From Tieghemiomyces parasiticus (taxonomy: Eukaryota; Kickxellomycota; Dimargaritomycetes; Dimargaritales; Dimargaritaceae), in NCBI GenBank assembly GCA_027575765.1, contig JANBPT010000046.1, forward strand, positions 1 through 64,000: a stretch of DNA of 64,000 nucleotides. Reading direction: 5' to 3'. The notes beneath the pieces were generated by a model, which saw nothing but the letters and a program-made list of their open reading frames with translations, was not told the DNA's origin and did not search any database. Positions 22,690 to 34,092 of the stretch are shown here, piece after piece (position 1 is the first letter of the stretch; every line of letters begins with the position of its first letter). The position numbers and the translations under genes were made by a program.

Positions 22690-24891
22690 GGTGACTCGGC
22701 AGGCGATGTGGCGGGGATATAGGCTTTGAGGCGGTGTTCCCAGGGGAGGGGGCGAGGGGGGCAGTGCTTTACTTAACAACCGAGGGGTGGCGTGAGTGGA
22801 GGTAGCGGGATCGCGTTACGATGCGAATGGGCGAAGAGTCGGGAAAGGGCGGGGGAGGACTGGCCAGGGGTCCGAAGAAGGGTCAAAGGTTGTAGGGCAC
22901 TAGGAGGCGGAGGAGGGGGAGTGTGGAGATACGGGACGCGTGAGAGACGGGGTAGGAAGGTGCCGAGCCGTCGGAGTTATATGCAGAGGGGGCCTAGGAC
23001 AGAGCTGGCTCAGAGTCTGCCGTGTTGGAAATGGTAGGGGATAAAGGTAAGGCGGAGAGCGGGGGCTTTTTGCTGTATGCGGGGGTGTGGGGTGGTCGTC
23101 TAAGCTCCAAACCGACTTACAGTGACCAGTTAATCGACAGTGTCGAGATGTACGCCAAAGATTAAAGTGCACGGACGGATAAGGTGAGTAAACACGACCG
23201 ACGGATATGTACATGGGGCCAAAGGACAACGGATAATCGGGCCAAGGTGGAAACCGAATCTGGGTGAGCCGCGCGGGGGGGATGGCCTGTTTATATGCCC
23301 CAAAAATGAACGTGGGCACCTAGGCCCGGCGGGAGCGGCATAGAGGGGTCACTTACTTTCTATGCAGCGGAGGCGTACGGCATGGCTAGGTGCAGTTGGG
23401 GAGTAGATCCAGGACAATGGCGGAGGAAAGATTGGGCATAGAGATCCAAGGCCTGCCAGTTAAGAGGGAATAGTGAATAGGAGGCGACGTGCTCTTGGCA
23501 CCGAATCAAGAGGCTACAAGAAAGATGCCGCGGGCTGGCATACGCCCCGATGGCGGCCAACAAAACAACCAGAGGCGGGTGACGAAACAGAGCAGTGGGT
23601 TCGGCGACCAGGTAGGTCGCACAAGCCGCTGGCTGCAGCCCTGTTCGCCTTCACTCTTTCTTCTGCACCAGGCGGACCGGTTGGTGGCGCGGGAGGCTCA
23701 TTCTGGTACGACCGCACGGCGCCCCCTGTTGAAAGCCGTGGGTTCTGTTGGTGGCGTTGGCCGCAGAAATAAACCCACATTGGTGAAGTAAAACGAACAG
23801 GGCAAGCTTGCCTGCCGCATGCGGGCTCAGCAGTAGACAGGTTGCTTTTCTTCGAGATGTGGCGCACGTTCTGGGGCAGTAGCGTAAACGCGCAGTTGGC
23901 CGATGTCGGTAGCCGGGGCATGCTCGTCCCACGAGTTGGCGGCTAACATGGCCCTTGGTAGAAACACGGGGAGAGGCCACCATCCCGCGCACACCATCAG
24001 GCATCAATACGCCTTGGTCATGCCGTCCGGCCGCCCCACCAATCCTCGCAGGGGTGGCCTTATCGGTCGCCTTGCGCATGACGAGCTTATCCCTTATGTA
24101 AGACCGACCGTTCCCCTCCAGGAGTCAACGCGAAGGTTCTCCAAATGCATTGAAGTTAGTTCTGAACCTTATTGCCCATAGGGTGATGTCTAGGTCCTTT
24201 TGTTGGCCTCCCCCCTTCCCCGCTAGCCCGATCCAAAGCCGTTGCCTCGCCCCAGGGTAGGTTAATTATGGCGAATCTTGTCAGACTCTCTCTTACTCCC
24301 TGCTCAATACCGACGAGCGTAGGGCGGTGGGAGATGTGGGCCGTGAAGGGGAGGGTCCCTGCCTCTGTTGTCAAGTCGGCCAGGGTGGATCCGTGCCCCA
24401 CCACTACCAGTCCAGTTGGAGGCGCTGCCTTTACTGCAACATTTTAACGCACACCCATGGCCACTCTTGACTGCTACATAGCGTGTCTGCCTTCCGACAT
24501 GCTTGGCCCCCATTGTCTTTTCCTTATAGAATTCTCTCTGTACTATTACCGCTTTCATCTTGCTTATAGATGCCGAGGCCAACCCGCTCGACGTTCCCGT
24601 CAACTTTACCGCCTAGATGATATTTATAGCCGCCCTGCTGCCGCGCCCACCGCCAACATCGCCTTGTACCCAGCTCGCTAGACCGCAGCATACCGCCACC
24701 ACGTTGCGGTCGTACCTGTCCCACCCATCGAGCGGTTTTTGCTTCCCTTTGTCCGTTTCTCCTTCTACCACCGCCCCCTTCTGCTTATGGCCGCGACCTC
24801 TCGCTTCCATCGGAATCCGTGATTAGCCCCATCTCTCCCCGCTACATCCGCTCGACACCCGGCGGCGTTGCGTGGCCAGGTTCTCCATCCA
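22690..24891. other. Divergent promoter region (TVP18 / SLC35C2-like)
   Basis: 2.2 kb between divergently transcribed genes. The part 24.4-24.9 kb is pyrimidine-rich on the plus strand, typical of a fungal core promoter and leader. Several open frames on both strands look like base-composition artefacts. No RNA gene seen. Confidence 0.6.
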
Positions 24892-25998
24892 ATGGCCATT
24901 TCCCACACGCTTCAGGTGATGGCCTGTATTGGGGGCTGGTACCTCTTCTCGTCGCTGCTCAGTATCTTCAATAAGAACTTGTTTGGCCGGGATCAGTACC
25001 ATTTCGACTTTCCCTTACTTGTCACCACCCTCCACGCGGCCATCCAATGGCTGGTGTCGAGCGTATTGGTCCATTTGGCGGGCCGGTTCTGGCTGACGAC
25101 GGCCCAGCGCGAGCACCTGCGTAGCCAGTCGCTGACGTGGCGCAAATGGGCGCTCAACGTAGCGCCCTGCGGCTCGTCGACAGGTCTCGAGATCGCCATG
25201 GCTAACTCAGCGCTCATGTTCATCACTCTGAGCTTCTACACCTTCGTCAAGTCGTCGACACCCATCTGGGTACTAACCTTTGCCTTTTTATTCCGCATCG
25301 AGACCTTCACGTGGCGGTTACTCGGCCAGATCGCCCTCATATGTCTCGGTGTAGCCCTCACCATCGTGGGCGAGACAAAGTTCCATGCCGTAGGGTTCTG
25401 CCTTGTACTGGGTGCGTCGGTGGCAAGCGGGTTCCGGTGGTGCATCACCCAGATCCTACTTAGAAAGGCCGACCTTGGGCTTGACCACCCCATCCTAACC
25501 ATGTACCGTCTGGCCCCTGTCATGTTCTTCACCATGGCCCTGCTCACTCTGCTTCTCGAAGACCCCTGGAACCGGTTAGCAATGTCTCCGGCCCTAACAG
25601 TCGGTGACCCGATCGACGGCGGTAGTCGTGGTGACCCTATCTACCGCACCGTTGAAATTCTGAGCCTCGCGGTCGGTGGGGGTTTTGTGGCCCTGGGTGC
25701 CATCGTGTGCGAGTTTCGACTGATCCAGCTGACGTCCACCGTGACTCTCTCCGTCTGCGGCATCGCCAAGGAAATCCTTATGATTGTGCTGTCTGTCGTG
25801 ATTTACGGGGATGTCATGACCCCCGTCAATACCCTTGGCCTGTTCATCTCCATCGCAGGAATCATGTATTATAACTATGACCGGTGGACCACCCTCAACC
25901 GCGCCCGTCTGGCCGCGGCCTACTCCGTCCTACCACCTTCCACCGCCCCGATACCAATCACCGGGCTGCCGGTGCAGCGGTTGTCCACTGCACCTTAG
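24892..25998 (+). CDS. Nucleotide-sugar/triose-phosphate transporter, SLC35C2-like
   Basis: Multi-span transporter of the drug/metabolite superfamily (TPT domain), most like the SLC35C2 group. It probably moves a nucleotide sugar across Golgi or ER membranes; the substrate is not readable from sequence. Product 368 residues from ATG 24892. The open frame begins earlier only through TTG. About ten hydrophobic segments are visible. Family hallmarks are the N-terminal NKNLFG loop after the first span, the TGLEIAMANSAL segment, the KSSTPIWVL segment and RWCITQILLRK in the middle. The second half of the TPT fold ends with AGIMYYNYDRW. No introns. A Pro/Ala-rich tail follows the last span. Confidence 0.88.
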   Translation: MAISHTLQVMACIGGWYLFSSLLSIFNKNLFGRDQYHFDFPLLVTTLHAAIQWLVSSVLVHLAGRFWLTTAQREHLRSQSLTWRKWALNVAPCGSSTGLEIAMANSALMFITLSFYTFVKSSTPIWVLTFAFLFRIETFTWRLLGQIALICLGVALTIVGETKFHAVGFCLVLGASVASGFRWCITQILLRKADLGLDHPILTMYRLAPVMFFTMALLTLLLEDPWNRLAMSPALTVGDPIDGGSRGDPIYRTVEILSLAVGGGFVALGAIVCEFRLIQLTSTVTLSVCGIAKEILMIVLSVVIYGDVMTPVNTLGLFISIAGIMYYNYDRWTTLNRARLAAAYSVLPPSTAPIPITGLPVQRLSTAP

Positions 25999-27789
25999 CA
26001 AGCTGAGTCGGAGGGGGGGCGTAATAGTACGAAGAAGGTACAGGGTGTCTGGTATGCTCGGCCAGTGGCCCAGGAGGCCGAACTTGGTGCAATAAACACA
26101 GTACTTCTACAGGGTGCCTTCCGGATGGCTGTTACCTTGCCATGTTGACCCCGTGGTCTTGGGCGGTAGGTCATATATAGTGCTGTTGTACAGAGCCTTG
26201 GAAGTCGATGATTGCGGTCCTCATTTTTCACTATTGTGGAATTTGAAGGTCTGATGTACGTCAGGTATCGTCCTAATCCCTTTCTGAATGCTTATAATCG
26301 ATTTCTCGATATAGTTATCATTTGCAGATCAGGGGGAGTGGGCGTGACATTCCCTGGTATATTGGCCAAGCGCATGGGGGCGTTGGCCAGCACTAAGGGG
26401 CCCGACCACATGTTCGATTTGAGCATGGACTCGTAGACAGGACCCCGGCTGCACCGGCTTGCGCAGCTGAAGCCGTCACAGGCGCCGTACGATCTGGAGG
26501 GGCGTGCATCCAGCCGCAGCCGACGCTGGGCAGCTGACAGGCCATAGTTTATCTTTTCTAATTCAAAATTGATTAAACAGGTATGTTATAGGGGTCTAAT
26601 ATGGATATGGGTGTTGGCCCTGCAGACAGGCAGAAATGTACAAGGGATTAGGACTGGCATGGAGAGCGGCGGCGACCAGGCGGTAACGTGCCACGTCAAG
26701 GTTGTTAACCAGGCCTTCCTGCTGCCGCTTAGGGACAGAGAAACGAGGGTGAGACGGCCTGCCATTCGGCCTCCATCTTGTTCAGACTGGCCACCACAGC
26801 AAACGGCCTTTCTGGCAGGTTGGTATATTGTACTGCACTCGCTTGCCCCTGCAAAGCCCTGCAACTTGGCTATTGTGTTGGCGGGGTCTTACCTCCGACG
26901 CATTAGAGAGTTTTTTTTTTTGAGGTGGGAGATTTTTCTACCGTAAGTCTCCTCCCGCCCACTAGTGGTCAGTTGGTGAGCGCGTCCCCAGGTTGGCAGC
27001 CCAGTTGCTGGGCCTATATGTTCCGGTTCTCCTTTTCATGACCTCTGGTGCCCGTTTTCTCCTCCCAGCTTGCTTATTACCTCCTCCTCCTCCTCCTCTG
27101 TAGTCTACGCGTCAGTCCACCGACTACCGGATTGGGTCTGCCCCCCCCCCCCCCGCATCAGTAACTTTTTTTCCGCTGAATTGTTAACTCGGCGAATGTG
27201 GAAACCCTAGTCAGCAACTTGAAAGGAGGCAATCTCCCACCACCTGCGCATTCACACACTGCCCTGCGCCTCACAGGTAGGATAATTTCCTTTCCTTTCC
27301 TCCTCCGTGCACATCTGCACGCAGCTGTTGGCTGCCACGGCCCGCTTTATATCCATGCGGCCACCTGTCTGCTTCCGCTTCGTGTTTCTCTACCCGTTGG
27401 TTGAGCAAGTTGATAATATTCGTGTTACTTCGTCCGAACTGTGACTACCCGTGTTCCTAGTTTTCTACTATTTCTGACCAGCGACCTCTTTTAGACTCCC
27501 CAGGTTACCTTGGTCTACTTTTCCAGAGGGGTTTTTGCAGCAACCACAGCTCAACTCACACCGATCACCCTGCTCTTAACTATCCTCGTGGGCATCATTC
27601 ACATCATCTTCCCACCACCACTGCCTGCCCCATCTCTGCTTCTTCAGCCTTTCCATTGAACTGGCCCGATCCTTCCTTCATCCTAGTTGATGCCCATAGC
27701 CAAGCCCTCGACTTATCCCAACCTCACCGTAACACCATCCGCCCCTCGGCCCATCAAACTCCCACTGGCGACCGTTGCGTACCCTAGCC
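25999..27789. other. Intergenic region upstream of the PhoD-like gene
   Basis: The first half holds no recognisable gene. From about 27.0 kb the plus strand is strongly pyrimidine-rich, with a (CTC)n tract (27081-27099) and a 14-base C run (27141-27154). This fits a fungal promoter/5' leader of the gene starting at 27790. Confidence 0.6.
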
Positions 27790-30228
27790 ATGTATCCCTA
27801 CCCGAACAACAACCGGCCTAATAGTTACACGCCGTCCGAGGGTAGCAGCGGCTACCCTCCGAGTAACAGCGGCGGTCCCGGTTATCCGAGTGGTGGCCCG
27901 AACCATGGTCAGCATGGTAACAGTGGCGGTTCCGGTTATCCGAGTGGCGGCCCGAACCACGGCCATAACAGTAGCGGCGGTTACGGTTACCCGCCTGACG
28001 TTTCGCCCTTCCCTAACCCACCGGCCATGTACCCACCGTCCGCCGGGCCAGGGTTCCACGCACCTTATCCACCTCCCACCGGAAACTACCCGCCGCCGTC
28101 CAGTATATCCATGCCTGGCGGTAACGGTAGTGGTGCCTACCCTCCGCCCATGCACTCGCCGGGTTCTGGCGCCTACGGCAACAGCTATCCGGCCCCACCA
28201 CCACCGCCCCCAGCCCGGCCCGATCTTCCTCCCCGTATCCAGTCAATCGGCTACCCGGATCCCTACAGCCAGGGTCCCGGGGCACCGTACCCGCCGGCTG
28301 CGGGGCCCCAGCGTCCGCCCCCGCCGCCACGTCCCACCATCACAACCTCGACCACATCCTACCCTAACCGCCCGAACCAGTCGACCGCCCAGGCCGGGCC
28401 GATGTCCGCTAATCCCATGTACCAGCCCTCTCACCAGAGCTTTGGTGCTTCGTCGCCCGGCTACCCGGTCCCCGGCGGTATGGCTCAGAATACTCCCAAT
28501 GCGCCCGTCAACGTCATCCCGGTGTACCAGCCTGGCCAGCCCCGGTTCGACCCGGACGGCATCGACGGGTTTCACGGGCCTCTTCTCCGGTTTGGCGACA
28601 TGAACTTCCACACCCGGGTATTTTCCGGCAGCGTACTCGTCATTTCGACCCGCGGAAACCTGGCGCGGGCGCCCATGCTGACCATCGTCGATCAGGGCGT
28701 GGTGGTAGACCAGATCGAAGGCCAGGCCATCGACCAACTGGGCAACCATACCTTCTGGCGTTTCGGATTCCGTCTGCAGCTCACCGATAACGAGCGACCC
28801 ATCCAGTATAGCATCAACCAGGGCCGACAGCACCGGTTCGTCCTGCCTAGCGCCACCCGGTCCTGGCGCTGGATGTTCTACAGCTGCAACGGGTTCTCGG
28901 CCTCCATTAAAGACCCCATGGGTGAGTTCAATGGCGCTAACCCGCTCTGGGACGACTTCCTCGGCAAGCACGAGCGTATGCCCTACCACGTAATGGTGGG
29001 CGGCGGCGACCAACTCTACTGCGACGCTGTGTGGACCCTGCCGGAGCTGAAGCCGTTCCTTGACTGCAAAGACAAAAAGAAGCGCAAGCAGGTTACGTTC
29101 ACCCCGGAGATGCAGTATGCCGTGGAGCAGTTCTATTTTAACCACTACACGTACGTGTTTCTGTACGAGTCAAGCTTCCGCCACGCCGTGAGCTCCGTGC
29201 CCTACGCGATGATGATCGACGACCACGACATCTTTGACGGGTACGGGTCCTATCCGGACTACCTACAACAGTCGCACGTCTTTAAGGGCGTCGGTGCCGT
29301 TGCCCTGCGATTCTACATGCTGTTCCAGCAGCAAAGCACTGTGCAACTGGCCGCCAAGCACCAGCTGTTCGGCGCATCCAGCTTCTCGTGGCTCAAGCAC
29401 CTGGGCAGTAGTACGGCCGTCCTGGGCGTCGACGCCCGGTTCGAACGTTCCCTGACGCAGGTGGTTTCGCCCGCCAGCTACGACATCATCTTTGGCAAAC
29501 TACGTGACCACCTGTCCACCGAGTGCCGCCACCTGGTTGTGGTTCTGGGTGTCCCGATCGCCTATCCGCGCATGTCGACCGCCGAGACAGCGCTCACCGT
29601 CTTGTCATCCACCACCGTGGGGTCCCTGCTGGTCAAATCCGGGGCGGTCTCTGGAACGCTTAATGAGTTTGGCGAGCCCGAACTTCTTGACGATCTCAAC
29701 GACCACTGGACGGCCAAGATCCACGACACCGAGCGCAACGAGCTCGTTTCCCGGCTCCAGAAATTCGCCCAGACGCGGTCTATTCGGGTAACCTTCCTGT
29801 CGGGTGACGTGCACTGCTGCGCAGTGGGTAAATTCATGTCGAAGCCGTCACGCAAGAGCGGGAGTGCGGGGGCAACCCTGGCGCACACCAAGGACCACCG
29901 GCTCATGTACCAGGTGGTCTCGTCGGCCATCGTCAACGCCCCGCCGCCACTCGCACTCCTCCGTACACTCCACGTCACCTCCTCGAACAACACGTTCGAT
30001 AAGTACACCGACGAGCGCATGATTGACTTTTTCGAACGTGACGTAGACAACACTAATTTGACCAACCGCAAGATGCTTGGTCGCCGCAATTACTGTACGG
30101 TCGCTGAGGACGGGCCCAGCGGTGATCTCGTGTTTGTCATCCATGCCGAAACTCTCGACCACCGGTCCACCGTTCCCTACCAGCTGAATGTACCTGTGCT
30201 GATGCCATCCACTGGGGATTATCATTAA
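27790..30228 (+). CDS. PhoD-like phosphatase with Pro/Gly-rich N-terminus
   Basis: Metal-dependent phosphoesterase of the PhoD-like family (fungal cytosolic/peripheral type); physiological substrate unknown. Product 812 residues from ATG 27790 (MYPYPNNNRP). The frame opens earlier only through TTG. Residues 1-240 are proline/glycine/tyrosine-rich, with an internal repeat of GYPSGGPNHG. The catalytic region follows, with metal-site motifs GGGDQLYCD (about residue 404), MIDDHDIFDGYGSY (about 476) and SGDVHCCAVG (about 672). These are arranged as in PhoD-like proteins. No signal peptide is visible, unlike bacterial PhoD. No introns. The long antisense frame at 28243-29145 is a codon-bias shadow. 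Confidence 0.92.
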   Translation: MYPYPNNNRPNSYTPSEGSSGYPPSNSGGPGYPSGGPNHGQHGNSGGSGYPSGGPNHGHNSSGGYGYPPDVSPFPNPPAMYPPSAGPGFHAPYPPPTGNYPPPSSISMPGGNGSGAYPPPMHSPGSGAYGNSYPAPPPPPPARPDLPPRIQSIGYPDPYSQGPGAPYPPAAGPQRPPPPPRPTITTSTTSYPNRPNQSTAQAGPMSANPMYQPSHQSFGASSPGYPVPGGMAQNTPNAPVNVIPVYQPGQPRFDPDGIDGFHGPLLRFGDMNFHTRVFSGSVLVISTRGNLARAPMLTIVDQGVVVDQIEGQAIDQLGNHTFWRFGFRLQLTDNERPIQYSINQGRQHRFVLPSATRSWRWMFYSCNGFSASIKDPMGEFNGANPLWDDFLGKHERMPYHVMVGGGDQLYCDAVWTLPELKPFLDCKDKKKRKQVTFTPEMQYAVEQFYFNHYTYVFLYESSFRHAVSSVPYAMMIDDHDIFDGYGSYPDYLQQSHVFKGVGAVALRFYMLFQQQSTVQLAAKHQLFGASSFSWLKHLGSSTAVLGVDARFERSLTQVVSPASYDIIFGKLRDHLSTECRHLVVVLGVPIAYPRMSTAETALTVLSSTTVGSLLVKSGAVSGTLNEFGEPELLDDLNDHWTAKIHDTERNELVSRLQKFAQTRSIRVTFLSGDVHCCAVGKFMSKPSRKSGSAGATLAHTKDHRLMYQVVSSAIVNAPPPLALLRTLHVTSSNNTFDKYTDERMIDFFERDVDNTNLTNRKMLGRRNYCTVAEDGPSGDLVFVIHAETLDHRSTVPYQLNVPVLMPSTGDYH
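27865..27975 (+). repeat. Tandem coding repeat in the PhoD-like N-terminus
   Basis: Two near-identical copies encode GYPSGGPNHG, separated by a His/Asn/Ser/Gly linker. Glycine-rich degenerate flanks look like further worn copies. This suggests slippage-driven length change in a disordered region. Confidence 0.7.
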
Positions 30229-32701
30229 GCATAGTCGGCTCAGAGGTGCCCTGTAGTGGAAAGGGTGGTCGTCCGTTTCCATCATTTCACTGTGCCCTTC
30301 GTTATCAGCTCTTTATCCTGCACACGTCTATTTACCGAGTTGTTACGGTACCTCGTTCAAATTATCCCTCCGTTATTGAATGTCCTCTTGCGCATGATGT
30401 TGTATATGGTCTTTTTCTGTCGAACTGTGTGTGTTTTTCCATCCCACACCCCTTTTCTGCCTCTGCTTTCTCCAAACGTCCCTTGGGCGCTACGCACTTC
30501 AAACGAGAGGCTATTAATCTAAATCTATCTATATATATATATATACCCCTTCTCTGATACCCTCGGCAACCCATGTCTTTCTCTCCTCGATTTAGTTGGC
30601 CAACTAGTGGTGTTCACACAGCATACCCGGTCGCCTTGGTTCAGAGGGCAGCTTGGACTTTAATTGAACAGATTGAGGTGCCGAATAGGTTAAAACGCTC
30701 GGGACGGGGGTGAGGGCTTAAGAAGCGACCGTGAGGATACGGTTTAATTACACCAGAAAGGCTGCGGAAGGTAGGCATCTGGATGTAATATACGAAGGAA
30801 AACGAAAAGGGACGCGGAGGACCTTGCCGTCAACCTAGGCCCAGTCCCCCCCCCCCATGGTTATGGTGGTGATATGACAGGAACGCCTACCGAAGTGTGG
30901 AAGCAGGTATTTAACCGATATCCATCTCCTGGTAGAAGGAGGTTGCCGGTGTGGCCGAGGGGCCAGCCGGGAGGCCTCTAGCCAAGACCACAGCCGTCGG
31001 AACACCACGGTCTTCTACAGAGAATTACTGACATAGATTCTCTACACTATCGACTGGGTTGTCTGGATAAAAAAAAAGGTAACGGCCTGCAATGTAGGAG
31101 GCGAACTTGGTAAGAATCCGGGCCTTCCTCACCATGAAGGAGGAGCCGAAACCTGACCCTTCAACTACGCCAAATGGTTTCTTGCTATCGCTCTGTGTAG
31201 ATAGCTATGGCGAGCGAATTGCCCTTAGGTATTTTATTCGATAAGTATGCGGAAAAATATCTATTCTTCATCCTGGCTCATTTGCCTATGGCCCCCCCCC
31301 TTCAGTCTTCCTCTCTCCTGCCTCCCTCCCTCGAGCCACACACCCCGCCACGCCCGTACCGAGGCAGTCCCTCCAGGATAGGGGGGACCGCCTGTGGGCT
31401 GGTGTAAGCACCGGCAGAACTTTCTTACTTTGATCTCGATAATATACTTTGGTAAACCGGACAACCAATTCCGACTGGAGCAATGGTATTGTGGCAGGGT
31501 GTGCAGCCCAAGGGGGTGTTGCAACTAGAAGGAAGACCGAGAGAGGGTCAATAGGTGAGCGGACTTATTAAATGAATATATACAATTGATTACACACTTA
31601 ACGAATCTACACTGATAGGCGATTCGCGGTCTTAAAATAGGGGCGGTTCGGGTGATGAGACGAGAACCATTTGGTGTAGATTGAGGCACTTGGTTCCGGA
31701 CCCTTCTCCATGAAGAGGTGGATCCGGAATCGAGTCGAGCTTACCTCTGAAGTCCGAAGGTCGCTGTCTTCCTATTTTACCAAAGGATATGCATAATTCA
31801 TGATGAAAATTAGGAGATTCCACCATGAAGACAGGTCTTGAAGGGAGGCGGCGCCCTTAGATTGGTGGAGGGCTTTCCAGTGGGCTCCTTGGCTACAGTT
31901 GGGCCTCGGTGGCGTTCGGTAGACTCCTTTTTCCCGATCCTGCAATGAATGAAACAATATACAGCGTGCGTTAGTTATGTAGCAGTGACCGAAGAAGGAA
32001 AGTATTGGCCTGTGTGAAAGAAACGAGCGCAGTGACCATTCAAGGGATCCTGATACCGGATCACGGAGGAAGGGCATTGGGGATATGTGATATCCACGGA
32101 GCTGGCAGAGCTAAATATTGAAGAGGACAGAGCTACACCGAGAAACTCATCGCATGCCATAGGTACAGTGTAATGGCGCCTATATCACCCGCCCTAGTTC
32201 GTTGTGAACCGCGGGCGACGCGCTTGTCAGTACATCATAACATACCCACCCGTTCTTATGACATTATACCTGTCGCCTTTAGAACCAACTACAGGCGGTG
32301 TCTTTGTCTTCGTTCGAGGTTCCTATTTCAGGCTTCCGTCCATGCGAGTCAGGGTCGGTACCGTCGCAGCTCAGTATCACAGTAAAGTTCCGCGCGGCTA
32401 GCTTCAACGTCCAAGGCCCATCTGGAGTTGGGCATAATAGGCGTAGTTTTTCCCAACCTTATTGTCCATCTTTTCCTAAACGCAGCCGAGGCGGGGGAAT
32501 GTAGAGCGACCGTGACAGTGGATCCAGGGTTGCCTTCGCCCTATAAATAGGCCATCGTCCGCCCACTCTTTCGCCACCATCGTTTAACTCTACACATCCC
32601 CTTCGCCTCTCGTCCAGCACTTGTACAAGTACCTTGCCTACTCGCTCTCATCATGCACTCGTCGTCGCTCCTCACGATTGGCGCTACGTCTCACTTCCTC
32701 T
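30229..32701. other. Intergenic region with a TA microsatellite
   Basis: 3' flank of the PhoD-like gene and upstream region of the F-box-like remnant. It holds a (TA)n tract at about 30529-30545 and a C run at about 30845-30854. On the minus strand at 31.8-32.16 kb there is an ORF with a good branch/acceptor (CTAAC...TTGCAG) inside it, but I could not build a family-supported gene. Confidence 0.5.
32542..32549 (+). promoter_or_regulatory. TATA box upstream of F-box-like remnant
   Basis: TATAAATA in a GC-richer context, about 160 bases before the ATG at 32702 and about 110 before an out-of-frame ATG at 32653. A pyrimidine-rich leader follows. Position and sequence fit a core promoter. Confidence 0.45.
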
Positions 32702-33629
32702 ATGCAGGCCTCTGGTGGCAATTCCCAGAAGTTACCCAACGAAATCAGGCAGCAAGTTCTGGGAATGTCTATAATTAGTGATCTGAAGAACATTCGGGAC
32801 ACTAGCAAGAAACTCGGAAGTGCGGCCGGCATCCTGGTGAGTGTAAGCTATCATCCGGCTTTTTTTCCGACCTAGCCTAACGCTACCCGTCCGACCAATA
32901 TCATACTTATTAGCCGACTTTATGTACCATGTCATCCTTGAACACATCGATGCATGTTGCTAAAGACTACCGTTCCAACGTGCGCTGCAAACTGACGGCG
33001 CCAACTCCGAAAACATCTCTTCCGCGTGATCGGGCAGTAAATTCGCACCTCAACTTACGTCGAACTTAGCAGCCAAGAACTGTAAAACTTTTAGCTGAGG
33101 ACGACCTTCTTGTACCTCACGAAATAGCACTTACCTTTTTAAGAACCAATCGAGAGACGACCTTTTTAACTTTCACTTGGCTAAAGCCTTGTTAGCATAG
33201 TACAAAGACCTGTCTACCGCCTAAGCCCATTGGAATTGGGTCAACTATCATGCTATGACTGTTCAGGAGATACTCCATCATTTCCCACTCAACGCTGCCA
33301 TTTTGTGCGACAACGTTGACGGGGCCGTCCGCTTCTTTAACAACCTGTTCACCCTTGATGGCCAAGGGATCACACCCAACCTCTACTGCGTCCACCTCCC
33401 GATTGAATTTCAGAATCACAATGACGCCATCCAAGGCCCGGCCGGAATAGACGTATATTACAAACAGAAGCGCCAGCACGGATGAGATACTGTCCTTAAC
33501 CAGTTCTTACGCCGTATGGAGGTACATATCAATATTATTCAGGGGCTGCCTAGTCTCCTCAAGCCAAAAGTTCTGCACTTGGTCGACTGGCTGGCCATGG
33601 AAATTCGTCTCGACTGCCCGTCCCTGTAG
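32702..33629 (+). pseudogene. Decayed F-box-like protein gene
   Basis: The first piece (from ATG 32702) reads MQASGG... then LPNEIRQQVLG and DLKNIRDTSKKL, the pattern of an F-box (LPxEI...DL..LR..SK.L), followed by a good donor GTGAGT at 32836. After a CTAAC/TATTAG intron end near 32913 no long frame continues F-box-like. Between 33120 and 33270 a protein-like frame is broken by TAG and TAA. From 33255 a clean frame (EILHHFPLNAAILCDNVDG) runs to a TGA at 33483. It resumes in the same frame (FLRRMEVHINIIQGLPSL) to TAG at 33629. Several in-frame stops separating protein-like segments suggest a pseudogene. The F-box call itself is moderate, since only the N-terminal motif supports it. A functional multi-exon gene with exons I misplaced is the alternative. 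Confidence 0.5.
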
Positions 33630-34092
33630 GACAGTCGCAAGGATCCTTAGACAACTTCGGTCGCCCAGTTTAACGAATAGCAATTCGTACCATGATCACG
33701 TCTCTACGACACCTCCGTCTTGGCGGTTTCTTATCTCATGCATTGCGAATTCATTAGATAGTATTGGGGGCGCTGGGTCGGGATATTAGAAGGTTTTTTA
33801 AATTGATTTATTTTTAGTTTCATTCAGAGTAAAAGCACAACGTCAAAGTATTAGTATCATCCAAGCAAAGGGAGTGGGGAGAGAGGACAGGCTAAAGAAC
33901 TTTGGGAAAGGGAGACGACAGATAATGGGGTAAAGGCGGATGGAATTAGATCGGCGCAACACAATGTCATGGTTGACAGGGCGGCGGGGTTCGAGGATCA
34001 TACATTAGGTTAACAAAGCAACGCTGGCGGGCAGTAAGGAATCCAAGTGATGATGGCAAACATTCATACATATATATATATATGTAGCCTTC
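33630..34092. other. Short spacer, AT-rich
   Basis: 3' flanks of the F-box-like remnant and of the minus-strand Myb-like gene. It ends in a perfect (TA)n palindrome of about 18 bases at about 34069-34086. Confidence 0.6.

Noticed and set aside
28243..29145. 300-codon minus-strand frame antisense to the PhoD-like gene
   Set aside because: Shadow of the conserved gene's codon bias.
30945..31020. tRNA-like start (GGCCGAG context as in Leu/Ser tRNAs)
   Set aside because: No T-arm B-box and no acceptor pairing.
31772..32160. Minus-strand ORF pair with a good CTAAC...TTGCAG acceptor
   Set aside because: Several frames are possible after the acceptor and none resembles a family; insufficient for a gene call.
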